In this document: one piece after another, positions 1 to 7,992 of the stretch
How positions within the stretch are numbered: the stretch's first letter is position 1
Layout: each line of letters starts with the position of its first letter
Source: Nonlabens dokdonensis DSW-6
GTDB lineage: Bacteria; Bacteroidota; Bacteroidia; Flavobacteriales; Flavobacteriaceae
Assembly (NCBI RefSeq): GCF_000332115.1
Contig: NC_020156.1
Span: 3,659,501-3,723,500 of the forward strand
DNA: 64,000 bases
Direction of reading: 5' to 3'
Program-made: the position numbers and the translations under genes
Notes under the pieces: generated by a model
Told to the model about the DNA's origin: nothing
Databases searched by the model: none
What the model saw: only the letters and a program-made list of their open reading frames with translations

Positions 1-558
1 AACGCAGAAGGATTTGACTCCTTACCTACTATTTCTGAATCAGACGTAAAGAGTTTTATTGAAGTACCGAAAAATAAAAAAGGAATCTCAATTCCCTGCA
101 AAGGAATTTTTAAGTGGACCGATCAAGTCCTTTTTCTTTTTGTCAATGATGATACAGCGATCAAAGACGCTTCTAGCTATGAATTGATTTTAAAAGACGT
201 GCAACAAGAACAAGTGGCTCAAAAAATAGGCTTTCAAAAAGGTTCGGAGTTGAAGAGTTTACCCATTTGGGAAGAGATCATCCATAGATTTCCAGAAGTT
301 CATAAATTGATAGTTAAAACGCATCGAGAGCATCCCTGGACATTGTATAAAGAAACCGCAAAAGAAATAGAGCCAATCACATCCTACAAAACGGTTCTAG
401 GAGGCTATCCTAAATGGCGTATTAATAACATAGACTTTCGAAAAATAGAACAGCTTGAGTTTTTATTAGAATATAGAATTGCAGAAAAAGACTTTTCTAT
501 TTACTTTTTTAAAGATCCTCATACTCATGAAATCAGTTCCTTCGAACAAAAAGATTAG
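1..558 (+). CDS. Hypothetical protein, 5' end outside window
   Basis: The frame is open from the first base of the window to a TAG stop, giving 185 codons of a C-terminal fragment, so the true start lies upstream. An internal TTG at 184 is not needed as a start. The protein is soluble and charged, with no membrane segment and no motif that I recognise. A strong hairpin follows directly, so this is the last gene of its transcript. Its function is unknown. The coding call rests on the open frame and the terminator. Confidence 0.6.
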   Translation, partial: NAEGFDSLPTISESDVKSFIEVPKNKKGISIPCKGIFKWTDQVLFLFVNDDTAIKDASSYELILKDVQQEQVAQKIGFQKGSELKSLPIWEEIIHRFPEVHKLIVKTHREHPWTLYKETAKEIEPITSYKTVLGGYPKWRINNIDFRKIEQLEFLLEYRIAEKDFSIYFFKDPHTHEISSFEQKD

Positions 559-572
559 AGTAATACATAAAA

Positions 573-610
573 AAAGCTGTTTCAAAAGTAATGACTCTTG
601 AAACAGCTTT
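573..610. terminator. Hairpin terminator between convergent genes
   Basis: A perfect 13-bp stem (573-585 with 598-610, AAAGCTGTTTCAA) encloses a 12-base loop. A-rich and T-rich flanks lie on either side, so it can serve both the plus-strand gene ending at 558 and the minus-strand gene ending at 645. Confidence 0.8.
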
Positions 611-644
611 GTGATTATAAGCTAAGACGCTAAATTAAAATCTA

Positions 645-1511
645 CTAAGCGGTTTGCTTTTTAATTTTTTCAATATGGTATTGTACTAAACCATCAATCG
701 GTCTACGTACAATGTTACCTACTTCATAACCAAATTCAGCAGCGACTTGTTTTATTCTCGCTTGTGCAAAATGAGCTATACTACCTACAAAGTGTACTTC
801 GTGTGATTTTATTTCTTCGCTAAATTGAAGAATCATATTACGTGAAAATTTACGCAAGCCTTTACGCAGTAATTTCTTTATATAACGTTCTTCTAGATTT
901 TGGAAAATAAACTCTGCGTGATTTGCTAGAAACGCGTTAGGATTAGGTTGCTTGTACAAATGAAACTTAATGTAATCTGGATCCATGTTGTAAGAATCGG
1001 CAAACTTTTTCATTAAGTCTTTAGGCATATTTTTAAAGCCATAATCTCTTAATAAGTTCTTGCCGTACCAGTTACCACTTGCCTCGTCCATAAGAGTATA
1101 TCCTAAGGAAACAACACGTTGTTCAATATTCTTCCCATCTGAGAAACAACAATTAGAACCAGTTCCTAGAATACAAACTACTCCAGGCTCATCGCCTACA
1201 GCAGCATAAACAGCAGCAGCAGTATCTTCTTTAACTACTACTTTACTGTTGTGAAAATAGCTTGCAAGAAGTATTTCTAAGTTTTTTCTCGGTCCTTCTG
1301 TACCACAGCCAGCGCCATAGAAAAACACTTGCTCTACATTTGCTTTATTTTCAACCAGCTCTTCACTTTCGAGGATGCGTTCTTGCAATTGCTCTGTAGT
1401 GAGAATTGCAGGGTTCATTCCACGAGTACGTGTTTTAAAAAGTTGCTTACCATCATTATCTAGCGCAATCCAGTCAGACTTTGTAGAACCACTGTCAGTT
1501 ATAAGAATCAT
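645..1511 (-). CDS. BadF/BadG-type ATPase, N-acetylglucosamine kinase-like
   Basis: This 288-residue protein opens with the phosphate-binding loop ITDSGSTKSDW, typical of the ASKHA-fold BadF/BadG/BcrA and N-acetylglucosamine kinase-like family. A second phosphate loop, CILGTGSNCCF, follows near residue 115. In Flavobacteriia this family is usually annotated as a sugar or N-acetylglucosamine kinase working in the cytoplasm. It lies in the same direction as gap and pfkA, which fits feeding phosphorylated sugars into glycolysis. The exact substrate cannot be told from sequence. A terminator separates it from gap. Confidence 0.8.
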   Translation of the reverse strand: MILITDSGSTKSDWIALDNDGKQLFKTRTRGMNPAILTTEQLQERILESEELVENKANVEQVFFYGAGCGTEGPRKNLEILLASYFHNSKVVVKEDTAAAVYAAVGDEPGVVCILGTGSNCCFSDGKNIEQRVVSLGYTLMDEASGNWYGKNLLRDYGFKNMPKDLMKKFADSYNMDPDYIKFHLYKQPNPNAFLANHAEFIFQNLEERYIKKLLRKGLRKFSRNMILQFSEEIKSHEVHFVGSIAHFAQARIKQVAAEFGYEVGNIVRRPIDGLVQYHIEKIKKQTA

Positions 1512-1540
1512 AAAATTTATTCTAAGGTTAGTGAGAAAAG

Positions 1541-1575
1541 AAAAGCGTTGTAATTTAAGAGATTACAACGCTTTT
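1541..1575 (-). terminator. Terminator after gap
   Basis: A 14-bp perfect stem (1541-1554 with 1562-1575, AAAAGCGTTGTAAT) has a 7-base loop and T-rich ends on both strands. It lies 10 bases past the gap stop codon, so it most likely ends the gap transcript. Confidence 0.8.
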
Positions 1576-1585
1576 TATCAAATAA

Positions 1586-2590
1586 TTATAACGAGTTTAC
1601 TTTCTCAGCTAGATCTACTAATTTATTAGAATAACCGAATTCGTTATCATACCAGCTTACCAGTTTAAAGAACGTAGGGTTCAATTCGATCGCTGCACCA
1701 GCGTCATAAATACTCGTACGAGCATCGCTCACAAAATCCTGAGATACCACTGGCTCATCAGTATAACCTACCACACCTTTCATGTCGCCGTTTGCCGCTT
1801 TCGCGAAAGCTGCATTAATTTCTTCTAGACTTGTTTCTTTTGCTAACTTCACCGTTAAATCTACTACAGAAACATCTACCGTAGGAACACGGAAAGCCAT
1901 ACCAGTAAGTTTTCCTTTCAATTCTGGAATTACTTTAGTTACTGCAACAGCAGCTCCTGTAGAAGTAGGAATGATATTATTCATAGCACTTCTACCTAAA
2001 CGATAATTCTTCTTACTAGGTGCATCTACAGTTTGTTGTGTTGCCGTAGCAGCATGAACTGTAGTCATTAAAGCTTCTTGAATACCAAAGTTATCGTTCA
2101 ATATTTTTGCCATAGGTGCAAGACAGTTCGTCGTACATGAAGCGTTTGAAACAATATGATGATCTACTGTTAGTTCTGAGTCGTTTACTCCCATAACAAA
2201 CATAGGAGCTGTTTTTGACGGAGCAGAAATTACTACTTTCTTAGCACCAGCATCTAAGTGTGCTTGTGCATTATCAAGATCTGTAAAGATACCTGTACAG
2301 TCTGCAACCACGTCTACTCCTACTTCATCCCATTTCAAGTTCTTAGGATCGCGCTCACTTGTTACTCTTACCGTTACACCATCGATGATTAAATTACCAT
2401 CTTTGATCTCAATAGTACCACCGTAACGTCCATGAACAGAATCGTATTCTAGTAAGTATGCTAATTGCTCTACATCTACTAAATCGTTAATGGCTACTAC
2501 TTCTACATTTTCTCTTTTTAATGTAGCTCTAAAAACGATACGACCTATACGTCCAAAACCGTTTATTCCTAATCTTAATTTTTTACTCAT
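1586..2590 (-). CDS. gap: Glyceraldehyde-3-phosphate dehydrogenase (type I)
   Basis: The 334-residue length is normal for the family. The N-terminal NAD-binding motif INGFGRIGR and the active-site segment SNASCTTNC, with catalytic cysteine near residue 152, are both present. The enzyme oxidises glyceraldehyde 3-phosphate with NAD(P) and phosphate in glycolysis. The C-terminal segment WYDNEFGYS is intact. A copy of the GCTTTCGCGAAAGC palindrome lies in the coding sequence (1797-1810) and reads Ala-Phe-Ala-Lys-Ala within a helix-forming stretch. The gene is followed by its own terminator, and pfkA lies upstream on the same strand. Confidence 0.97.
   Translation of the reverse strand: MSKKLRLGINGFGRIGRIVFRATLKRENVEVVAINDLVDVEQLAYLLEYDSVHGRYGGTIEIKDGNLIIDGVTVRVTSERDPKNLKWDEVGVDVVADCTGIFTDLDNAQAHLDAGAKKVVISAPSKTAPMFVMGVNDSELTVDHHIVSNASCTTNCLAPMAKILNDNFGIQEALMTTVHAATATQQTVDAPSKKNYRLGRSAMNNIIPTSTGAAVAVTKVIPELKGKLTGMAFRVPTVDVSVVDLTVKLAKETSLEEINAAFAKAANGDMKGVVGYTDEPVVSQDFVSDARTSIYDAGAAIELNPTFFKLVSWYDNEFGYSNKLVDLAEKVNSL
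1797..1810. repeat. GCTTTCGCGAAAGC palindrome, copy 1 (inside gap)
   Basis: An exact 14-bp palindrome within gap. It is translated on the minus strand as part of AAFAKAA. Nine more copies occur in the window. Confidence 0.9.
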
Positions 2591-2740
2591 CTTTTACTAT
2601 TTATTTATAATTTTTATAATTCAAACTTGATCAAGATAATAACCTTAAAATCAGTTTGCTTTGTTTCCTATTTTAGACAGTTGGAACTGTTATTTTATAT
2701 TTTAAAAAATTCTGAACGCATAACTTACTTCACAACAACA

Positions 2741-3727
2741 TTAAGTCGTCATGATATCACTTACACGTATCAATTCAAGATCGATGTCTGTTTTACCTTT
2801 TACCGCTTTATCGATAGGACACAATACCATTTGAGTATCTTTTATTCCTACCATGTAATTAGTCTTTCCTTCTAGAAGACTCTCTACTGCTTTCACGCCC
2901 ATGCGACTTGCAAGAACACGATCTGCACAAGAAGGAGAACCACCACGCTGCATATGTCCTAAAACAGATACACGCACTTCATATTCTGGTAAGTTTGCTT
3001 CTACATAATCTTTAAGTTCAAAAACATTTTCACCAGTTTGATCACCTTCGGCAACTACAACTATACTAGAAGACTTTCCAGACTGTCTAGAGCGTTTTAA
3101 ACTTTCTAGTAATCGATCTTTTCCTAAGTCTTCTTCTGGAATTAATATTTCTTCAGCTCCTGCTCCTACTCCTGCATTTAATGCGATGTGTCCGACGTCA
3201 CGACCCATTACTTCTACAAAGAACAAACGGTTGTGTGAACTCGCCGTATCTCTAATTTTATCGATCGCTTCTACTACTGTGTTCAGCGCGGTATCATAAC
3301 CTAAAGTAGCACTAGTCCCGAAGATATCATTATCTATTGTACCAGGAATTCCCATAACTGGAATATCAAATTCTTGAGAGAAAATCATCGCACCAGTAAA
3401 ACTTCCATCTCCACCTATCACTACTAAGGCATCCAGCCCCTTTTCTCTCGCTTTCGCGAAAGCGGACTCACGACCTTCCTTAGTTCTAAATTCTTGCGAT
3501 CGTGCAGACTTAAGTATCGTACCACCTTTATTAATGATATTATTTACACTACGAGCATTCATTTCTTTGAAATCACCTTCTATTAAACCTTGGTAACCTC
3601 TATAGATTCCTATGCACTCAATTTCATGAAAAGCACAGGTACGAACTACAGATCGTATAGCGGCGTTCATACCTGGAGAATCACCTCCAGAAGTCATCAC
3701 ACCTATTTTATTTATTTTACTATTCAT
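2741..3727 (-). CDS. pfkA: ATP-dependent 6-phosphofructokinase
   Basis: With the start at the ATG giving MNSKINKIGVMTSGGD the protein is 328 residues, the usual PfkA length. An upstream in-frame start at 3748 would add 7 atypical residues. Substrate motifs are present: TSGGDSPGMN near the N-terminus, GGDGS for ATP, and PGTIDND with the catalytic aspartate. The enzyme phosphorylates fructose 6-phosphate in glycolysis. It is co-oriented with gap, 150 bases apart. A copy of the 16-bp palindrome (3449-3464) lies in the coding sequence and reads SAFAKAR. Confidence 0.96.
   Translation of the reverse strand: MNSKINKIGVMTSGGDSPGMNAAIRSVVRTCAFHEIECIGIYRGYQGLIEGDFKEMNARSVNNIINKGGTILKSARSQEFRTKEGRESAFAKAREKGLDALVVIGGDGSFTGAMIFSQEFDIPVMGIPGTIDNDIFGTSATLGYDTALNTVVEAIDKIRDTASSHNRLFFVEVMGRDVGHIALNAGVGAGAEEILIPEEDLGKDRLLESLKRSRQSGKSSSIVVVAEGDQTGENVFELKDYVEANLPEYEVRVSVLGHMQRGGSPSCADRVLASRMGVKAVESLLEGKTNYMVGIKDTQMVLCPIDKAVKGKTDIDLELIRVSDIMTT
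3449..3464. repeat. CGCTTTCGCGAAAGCG palindrome, copy 2 (inside pfkA)
   Basis: An exact 16-bp palindrome in the pfkA coding sequence, read as ESAFAKARE, in the same frame as the copy in gap. Confidence 0.9.
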
Positions 3728-3842
3728 TGCATTTTTAATAATAACCATGCTAATCTATTAAACTTTTACCGTTGAAAGTAGCTAATTATTTTATATTTAG
3801 CATTTCCACAAAATTCAAACGTTATCGTTAATAACTTTTTTT

Positions 3843-5585
3843 ATGAAATTAGAAATCATTGACATTTGCATCATTGTTTGCTTCTTTTTAGTCTCTCTAG
3901 CTATAGGAATAATCGTCTCCAAACAGAGTTCTAAAGACAGTTCTTCTTTCTACCTATCTGGTAGAAATATGCCATGGTGGCTTTTAGGTGTTTCTATGGT
4001 TGCCACCACATTTGCTGCAGACACGCCTAATCTGGTCGCTGGACTCGTAAGAGCCGATGGTGTTTCTGGAAATTGGGTCTGGTGGGCGTTTCTATTAACC
4101 GGTATGCTTACCGTATTTTTTTATGCCCGATTGTGGCGCCGTAGCGGTATTACTACAGATCTTGAGTTTTATGAAATGCGTTACAGCGGTAAAAGCGCTG
4201 CGTTCTTGCGTGGTTTTAGAGCTATATACTTAGGAGTCGTCTTTAATATTATTATTATGGCAACCGTTTGCCTTGCTGCGATCAAGATAGGTCATGTAAT
4301 GTTCGGTTTTAGCGCAGGAACCACTTTGGTTTATGCCTCTGTTGTTACTCTAGCCTACTCGCTTTTAGGAGGTTTAAAAGGCGTTTTAATAACTGATTTT
4401 GTCCAGTTCATCATTGCGATGGTAGGATCGATCTGGGCGACATGGTACATTCTTGATTTACCAGAAATCAACGGTATGGCCAACTTAATAACGCATCCTA
4501 ATGTACAAGAAAAGCTGGACCTCTTGCCCGACTTTAGTAATACCGATATGATGATGGGAATTTTTATCATTCCTATCGCGGTACAATGGTGGAGCACCTG
4601 GTATCCTGGAGCTGAGCCTGGTGGTGGCGGTTATATCGCACAAAGAATGCTGGCTGCCAAAGATGAAAAAAACGCCACTTGGGCAGTACTTTTCTTCAAT
4701 CTAGCACATTATGCACTACGTCCATGGCCGTGGATCATTATAGGACTCGCTTCCTTAATCATTTACCCAAATCTAGAATCGCTCGCCACAGCTTTTCCTG
4801 ATCTGGATAGTAGTTTTATCAAAGACGACTTAAGTTATCCTGCCATGCTCACCTATTTACCAGCAGGATTATTAGGACTGGTCGTTACCTCGCTCGTTGC
4901 CGCATTTATGAGTACCATTTCTACCCATTTAAATTGGGGTTCTAGTTATGTGGTAAACGACTTTTATGCCCGATTTATAAAACAAGACGCCAGCGAAAAA
5001 GAAAAAGTCATCATAGGACGTCTTTCTATGGTTGCCATGATGGCACTTGCCGCAGCGCTGTCCTTTGTGCTGGAAGAAGCAAAATTTGCCTTTGACCTCA
5101 TTATACAAATAGGAGCTGGATCTGGACTCTTATTTATACTGCGCTGGTTCTGGTACCGCATCAATCCATGGTCAGAGATTACTGCAATGGCAGTTTCTTT
5201 TGTTATTGCGCTATTGTTTTTTATCAACTCTAGTGAAGAATTAGGATTAGAAAACCAACTTTTTGGCGCGCTAGAGAGCTGGCATATGATATGCATTAAT
5301 GTATTCATTACCAGCATTGCCTGGCTGGTCGTTACCTTTCTCACTGTACGTAGCAACCAAAACACCATAAACCGTTTTCACGAAGCTATCTTTGGTAAAG
5401 AATCTAAGTTTCACAACTTCCAGTACAAAACCATAGGTTTCCTTTTAGGAGTAATAGGCGTTTATAGTTTGCTATTTGCCACTGGTAAATTGCTCTATAA
5501 TGAAATAGGTATAGGTCTGGGATTGCTATTTGTTTTTCTAGTCTGTACCGCAAGCATTATAGGATTGAGAAAAAAGTTGTTTTAG
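3843..5585 (+). CDS. Sodium:solute symporter (SSS family)
   Basis: This 580-residue protein has about 14 hydrophobic segments. Its N-terminus has the SSS pattern: a first membrane helix, then FYLSGRNMPWW and the conserved SMVATTFAADTPN loop, which carries the sodium-site region of this fold. SSS carriers take up sugars, amino acids or similar solutes driven by sodium. It is divergent from pfkA, with about 115 bases between them. Linkage to sugar kinase, gap and pfkA suggests a carbohydrate substrate, but this is only inferred. Confidence 0.9.
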   Translation: MKLEIIDICIIVCFFLVSLAIGIIVSKQSSKDSSSFYLSGRNMPWWLLGVSMVATTFAADTPNLVAGLVRADGVSGNWVWWAFLLTGMLTVFFYARLWRRSGITTDLEFYEMRYSGKSAAFLRGFRAIYLGVVFNIIIMATVCLAAIKIGHVMFGFSAGTTLVYASVVTLAYSLLGGLKGVLITDFVQFIIAMVGSIWATWYILDLPEINGMANLITHPNVQEKLDLLPDFSNTDMMMGIFIIPIAVQWWSTWYPGAEPGGGGYIAQRMLAAKDEKNATWAVLFFNLAHYALRPWPWIIIGLASLIIYPNLESLATAFPDLDSSFIKDDLSYPAMLTYLPAGLLGLVVTSLVAAFMSTISTHLNWGSSYVVNDFYARFIKQDASEKEKVIIGRLSMVAMMALAAALSFVLEEAKFAFDLIIQIGAGSGLLFILRWFWYRINPWSEITAMAVSFVIALLFFINSSEELGLENQLFGALESWHMICINVFITSIAWLVVTFLTVRSNQNTINRFHEAIFGKESKFHNFQYKTIGFLLGVIGVYSLLFATGKLLYNEIGIGLGLLFVFLVCTASIIGLRKKLF

Positions 5586-5593
5586 AAAAGTTT

Positions 5594-5609
5594 CGCTTTC
5601 GCGAAAGAG
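5594..5609. repeat. CTTTCGCGAAAG palindrome, copy 3
   Basis: The core CGCTTTCGCGAAAG lies 8 bases after the symporter stop. The outer arm is degenerate on the right (AG instead of CG). Confidence 0.8.
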
Positions 5610-5650
5610 AGAACGTCCCAATTAAGTTATCAACAATTGTTGAAATTCGT

Positions 5651-5722
5651 AAAAAGTTCTCATATACACCTAAAAGCGCAATATATAAAAATTAGCAAAA
5701 AAGTTCTCATATACGCCTAAAA
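5651..5722 (+). repeat. Two 25-bp direct repeats at the left edge of the cassette array
   Basis: Positions 5651-5675 and 5698-5722 share 24 of 25 bases (AAAAAGTTCTCATATAC, then A or G, then CCTAAAA), with a period of 47. They lie between the last core gene and the first cassette. They may be attI-like or remnants of older sites. Apart from these repeats and the palindrome at 5594, the stretch 5586-5790 holds no gene. Confidence 0.55.
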
Positions 5723-5729
5723 TGGTATG

Positions 5730-5776
5730 GTTAGTATATAGTTATTTATTAAATTGCTTATATATACTAGTTGTGG
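5730..5776 (+). repeat. Partial attC-like site before cassette A
   Basis: The arms TAGTATATA and TATATACTA pair perfectly around about 20 bases and are followed by the GTTGTGG that begins cassette A (5770-5776). This resembles the 3' half and core of the complete sites further on. The cassette that owned the 5' part is not recognisable. Confidence 0.5.
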
Positions 5777-5790
5777 TGCATTTGAAAAAA

Positions 5791-6390
5791 ATGAAAATAA
5801 GACAAATTTCGATATTAATATTTACTCTTTCAGTAGCCTTTTCTTGTAGAAAATATATTCAAAAAGAAACTACTGACTATAAATATTTTGACAGACCTAA
5901 ATCTGACACAATTTCGATTAATAAACTGAAAGCAATAACAGACGAAGAATATTTACAATATGGAGTAAGAGTTGCATTTGTAAGTGAAAACAATGACACT
6001 ATTATTCCATTTGGTAAATATGCATATTACGGAACCGATACATTAGAGTTTTATGCGAATGTAATTGAACATCCGAATGATAGTACTTATGGAAGACAGA
6101 TTGCTATCGACAGAAATCAGAATGTTTTGTTTGATATTGTAATGTTTGACAATGGGCCAGAACCTTTTAATAATGGACTGACTCGAGTTCTTAGAAATGG
6201 TAAAATGGGCTACGCCAACAAATTTGGTCAAATAGTGATTTCTTGTGAATATGATTATGCAAAATGGTTTGAAAATGGAAAAGCCGAAGTGACTTATAAG
6301 GCAAAAGAGTATTTTGATTTGGAAGAACATAAAAGAGTTGAAAGTGACGAATGGTTCGAAATTGACAAAAAGGGAAAGAAATTAAAATAA
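5791..6390 (+). CDS. WG-repeat lipoprotein (cassette A)
   Basis: The ATG at 5791 gives a 199-residue protein with a signal peptide and lipobox ending in AFSC (Cys19). A longer frame from 5722 would put junk before the signal. The C-terminal half contains WG-repeat units (NGLTRVLRNGKMGYANKFG, then FENGKAEV), a beta-rich repeat fold of unknown ligand. The protein is probably anchored in a cell-envelope membrane. The gene starts 14 bases after the GTTGTGG cassette boundary and ends 8 bases before the matching CCACAAC, the layout of an integron cassette. Confidence 0.75.
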   Translation: MKIRQISILIFTLSVAFSCRKYIQKETTDYKYFDRPKSDTISINKLKAITDEEYLQYGVRVAFVSENNDTIIPFGKYAYYGTDTLEFYANVIEHPNDSTYGRQIAIDRNQNVLFDIVMFDNGPEPFNNGLTRVLRNGKMGYANKFGQIVISCEYDYAKWFENGKAEVTYKAKEYFDLEEHKRVESDEWFEIDKKGKKLK

Positions 6391-6398
6391 AAACGACA

Positions 6399-6593
6399 CC
6401 ACAACAAGGTGTATAAAACATAGCTAATAAGTGTTTAACCGAAAGGTTTGTGTATACTTAGAAAGTCCGCCAAATTTTTAATTTGGCTTTTAAAAAGAGA
6501 AAAATTAAAAACAAAATATAAAAATTCGGTTCTGTGTTTATCCGAAAGGTTCGTGTCTTTTTACACGCTACGTTTCATACACAAGTCCGTTGA
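6399..6593 (+). repeat. attC-like site of cassette A
   Basis: The R'' box CCACAAC (6399-6405) is the exact reverse complement of the cassette start GTTGTGG. Inner arms GTGTATAAAACATAGC and, near 6570, the reverse complement of GTGTATGAAACGTAGC pair with two A/G differences. The site ends at CCGTTGA (6587-6593). The roughly 190-base interior is not coding; small open frames across it are chance. Confidence 0.75.
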
Positions 6594-7054
6594 AAAAAAT
6601 CAACGATTTCGCAACATTGAAATTCATCGATTCTATTCTGAGCTTGGGTTTAATTTAGCAGTATTATGCTGGATATTACGATGTAGCTAGCCTTTCAAGT
6701 TGTTTCGATTGCATCGTTGAAAACTCTTGTTTTCAGAACGTAAAAACGTACAAACAACTTGTAAAAGGTAGCGTAAATAGAATAGAAATCCGCATTAACA
6801 CTCTGAAATTATGTCAGCTACAGAATGATCTTACAGAAATCAACGTCCCTTATACTCAGGTATAAAGGGCATAGATTCCTTATGAAGTTTTATTTTCATT
6901 TATTGACGAGTGGCAAATGATTGACATTTAACAACACTAGCGATAATTCATTTCAAAGAGAAGACAGTAATTTAGATCAAAGTAATATCTTTAGAGCAAT
7001 CAACTAAGAATTAACGGTAAGGGTTGATGCGTGAAACGAATCATAGCCTTACCG
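6590..7054 (+). repeat. 465-bp cassette-like unit, copy B1
   Basis: One of three copies of exactly 465 bp (others at 10566-11030 and 27063-27527), all directly behind an attC-like core CCGTT. It begins with a short hairpin (CGTTGA/TCAACG). It holds a decayed small frame that starts at the boundary TTG, and ends in a compact hairpin with arms AACGGTAAGG and CCTTACCGTT (7013-7056). In this copy the small frame is broken by a TAG about 26 codons in. No protein family is recognised. Confidence 0.75.
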
Positions 7055-7056
7055 TT
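7013..7056 (+). repeat. Short attC-like hairpin ending unit B1
   Basis: The 10-bp perfect arms AACGGTAAGG and CCTTACCGTT enclose 24 bases, with the next cassette starting at GTT (7054). The same hairpin ends the other two copies of the unit. Confidence 0.7.
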
Positions 7057-7132
7057 ACCCACAATTTAAAAAAACATCGAGACTTTAAACAAAATAATCA
7101 GTTGGATAAATGATAATTCGGGATTTTTATCC

Positions 7133-7780
7133 TTGATATTATTTATTGCGACAATCATTTATGGATGGTGGAGTGGACTTTGGTCATCGTTGACTAAAAA
7201 ACCGAAATTATCCGTTCGATTTATTGATAAAGTGTCATTTTACAGTTTCTATTTCACCGGAGAAAAATGGATGAATAAAGAATTAAATACGGAATTTGAA
7301 CTTCATAAAACGGGATTTGTTGCTTATATGTCAATTGCGAATATTGGAAACAAACCGACTTCCATAGATAAAATATTTCTCGGATATGAGAAGAATAAAG
7401 CAAAATCATTTTGGAAAAAACCTGAAATGGAATGGCTTGCTCAATGGCATCCAGCAGAAAATTTTTTAATCACTAATAAGAGTGGACATACGATTGGAGT
7501 AAATAATCTGAGAGTGAAATTTAACGAATTTGGTAGCGACAGCGATAGTGAATTAAATGTTGGAAAAAGTTCTGTAGGTGTTGCCTATTTTGAACAAGTT
7601 ACTGCCTGGGGAAATTTGAACCCTAAGACTACCGAAAATGACGCGATTAACGTAATTATTAAAATAAGAGATATTTATAAAAAGGAATATAAATTTAAAA
7701 CCAAATTAAAAAAACTTCCGATTGAAAAAGCTCGAGAATTTAATCCGCATTTTGGAAATGTTGAGAAATTATTAGATTAG
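7133..7780 (+). CDS. Hypothetical membrane-anchored protein (cassette C)
   Basis: About 215 residues are counted from a TTG. The frame stays open upstream to a stop at 7067, so the real start may be an unusual codon in 7070-7132. One N-terminal membrane segment (ILFIATIIYGWWSGLW) is followed by a soluble domain of about 180 residues with a beta-rich look. No known family is recognised. It sits alone in a cassette bounded by GTTACCC (7054-7060) and its exact complement GGGTAAC (7798-7804); the match extends to 13 of 14 bases. I infer cassette-borne expression without its own clear promoter. Confidence 0.65.
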   Translation: MILFIATIIYGWWSGLWSSLTKKPKLSVRFIDKVSFYSFYFTGEKWMNKELNTEFELHKTGFVAYMSIANIGNKPTSIDKIFLGYEKNKAKSFWKKPEMEWLAQWHPAENFLITNKSGHTIGVNNLRVKFNEFGSDSDSELNVGKSSVGVAYFEQVTAWGNLNPKTTENDAINVIIKIRDIYKKEYKFKTKLKKLPIEKAREFNPHFGNVEKLLD

Positions 7781-7797
7781 AAGTAGATAAAAACTGT

Positions 7798-7992
7798 GGG
7801 TAACAATGTATATAAAAAATAGCGCAAGTCATTGCTATCACTATGGTTTGGGCGTTTTTGGAAAGTCGCCAAATTTTTAAATTTGACGATTTCCAATAAA
7901 AAAAAGGAATAGTAAAATTTAAAAATTCGGCTTGTGTTTAATCCGAAAAGTAACAGCTTATTTTCAGCGCTACTTTTCATATACGGAGCCGT
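7798..7992 (+). repeat. attC-like site of cassette C
   Basis: R'' GGGTAAC is followed by the arm GTATATAAAAAATAGCGC. The 3' arm near 7968-7984 is the reverse complement of GTATATGAAAAGTAGCGC, again with two A/G differences. The site ends at CCGT (7989-7992), where the first IS1182-like copy is inserted. Confidence 0.75.

Noticed and set aside
6448..6690. 80-residue open frame across the attC-like site and 465-bp unit
   Set aside because: It crosses a recombination boundary and has no family-like sequence; chance frame.
7777..7980. 67-residue minus-strand open frame after cassette C
   Set aside because: It lies wholly inside the attC-like palindrome.
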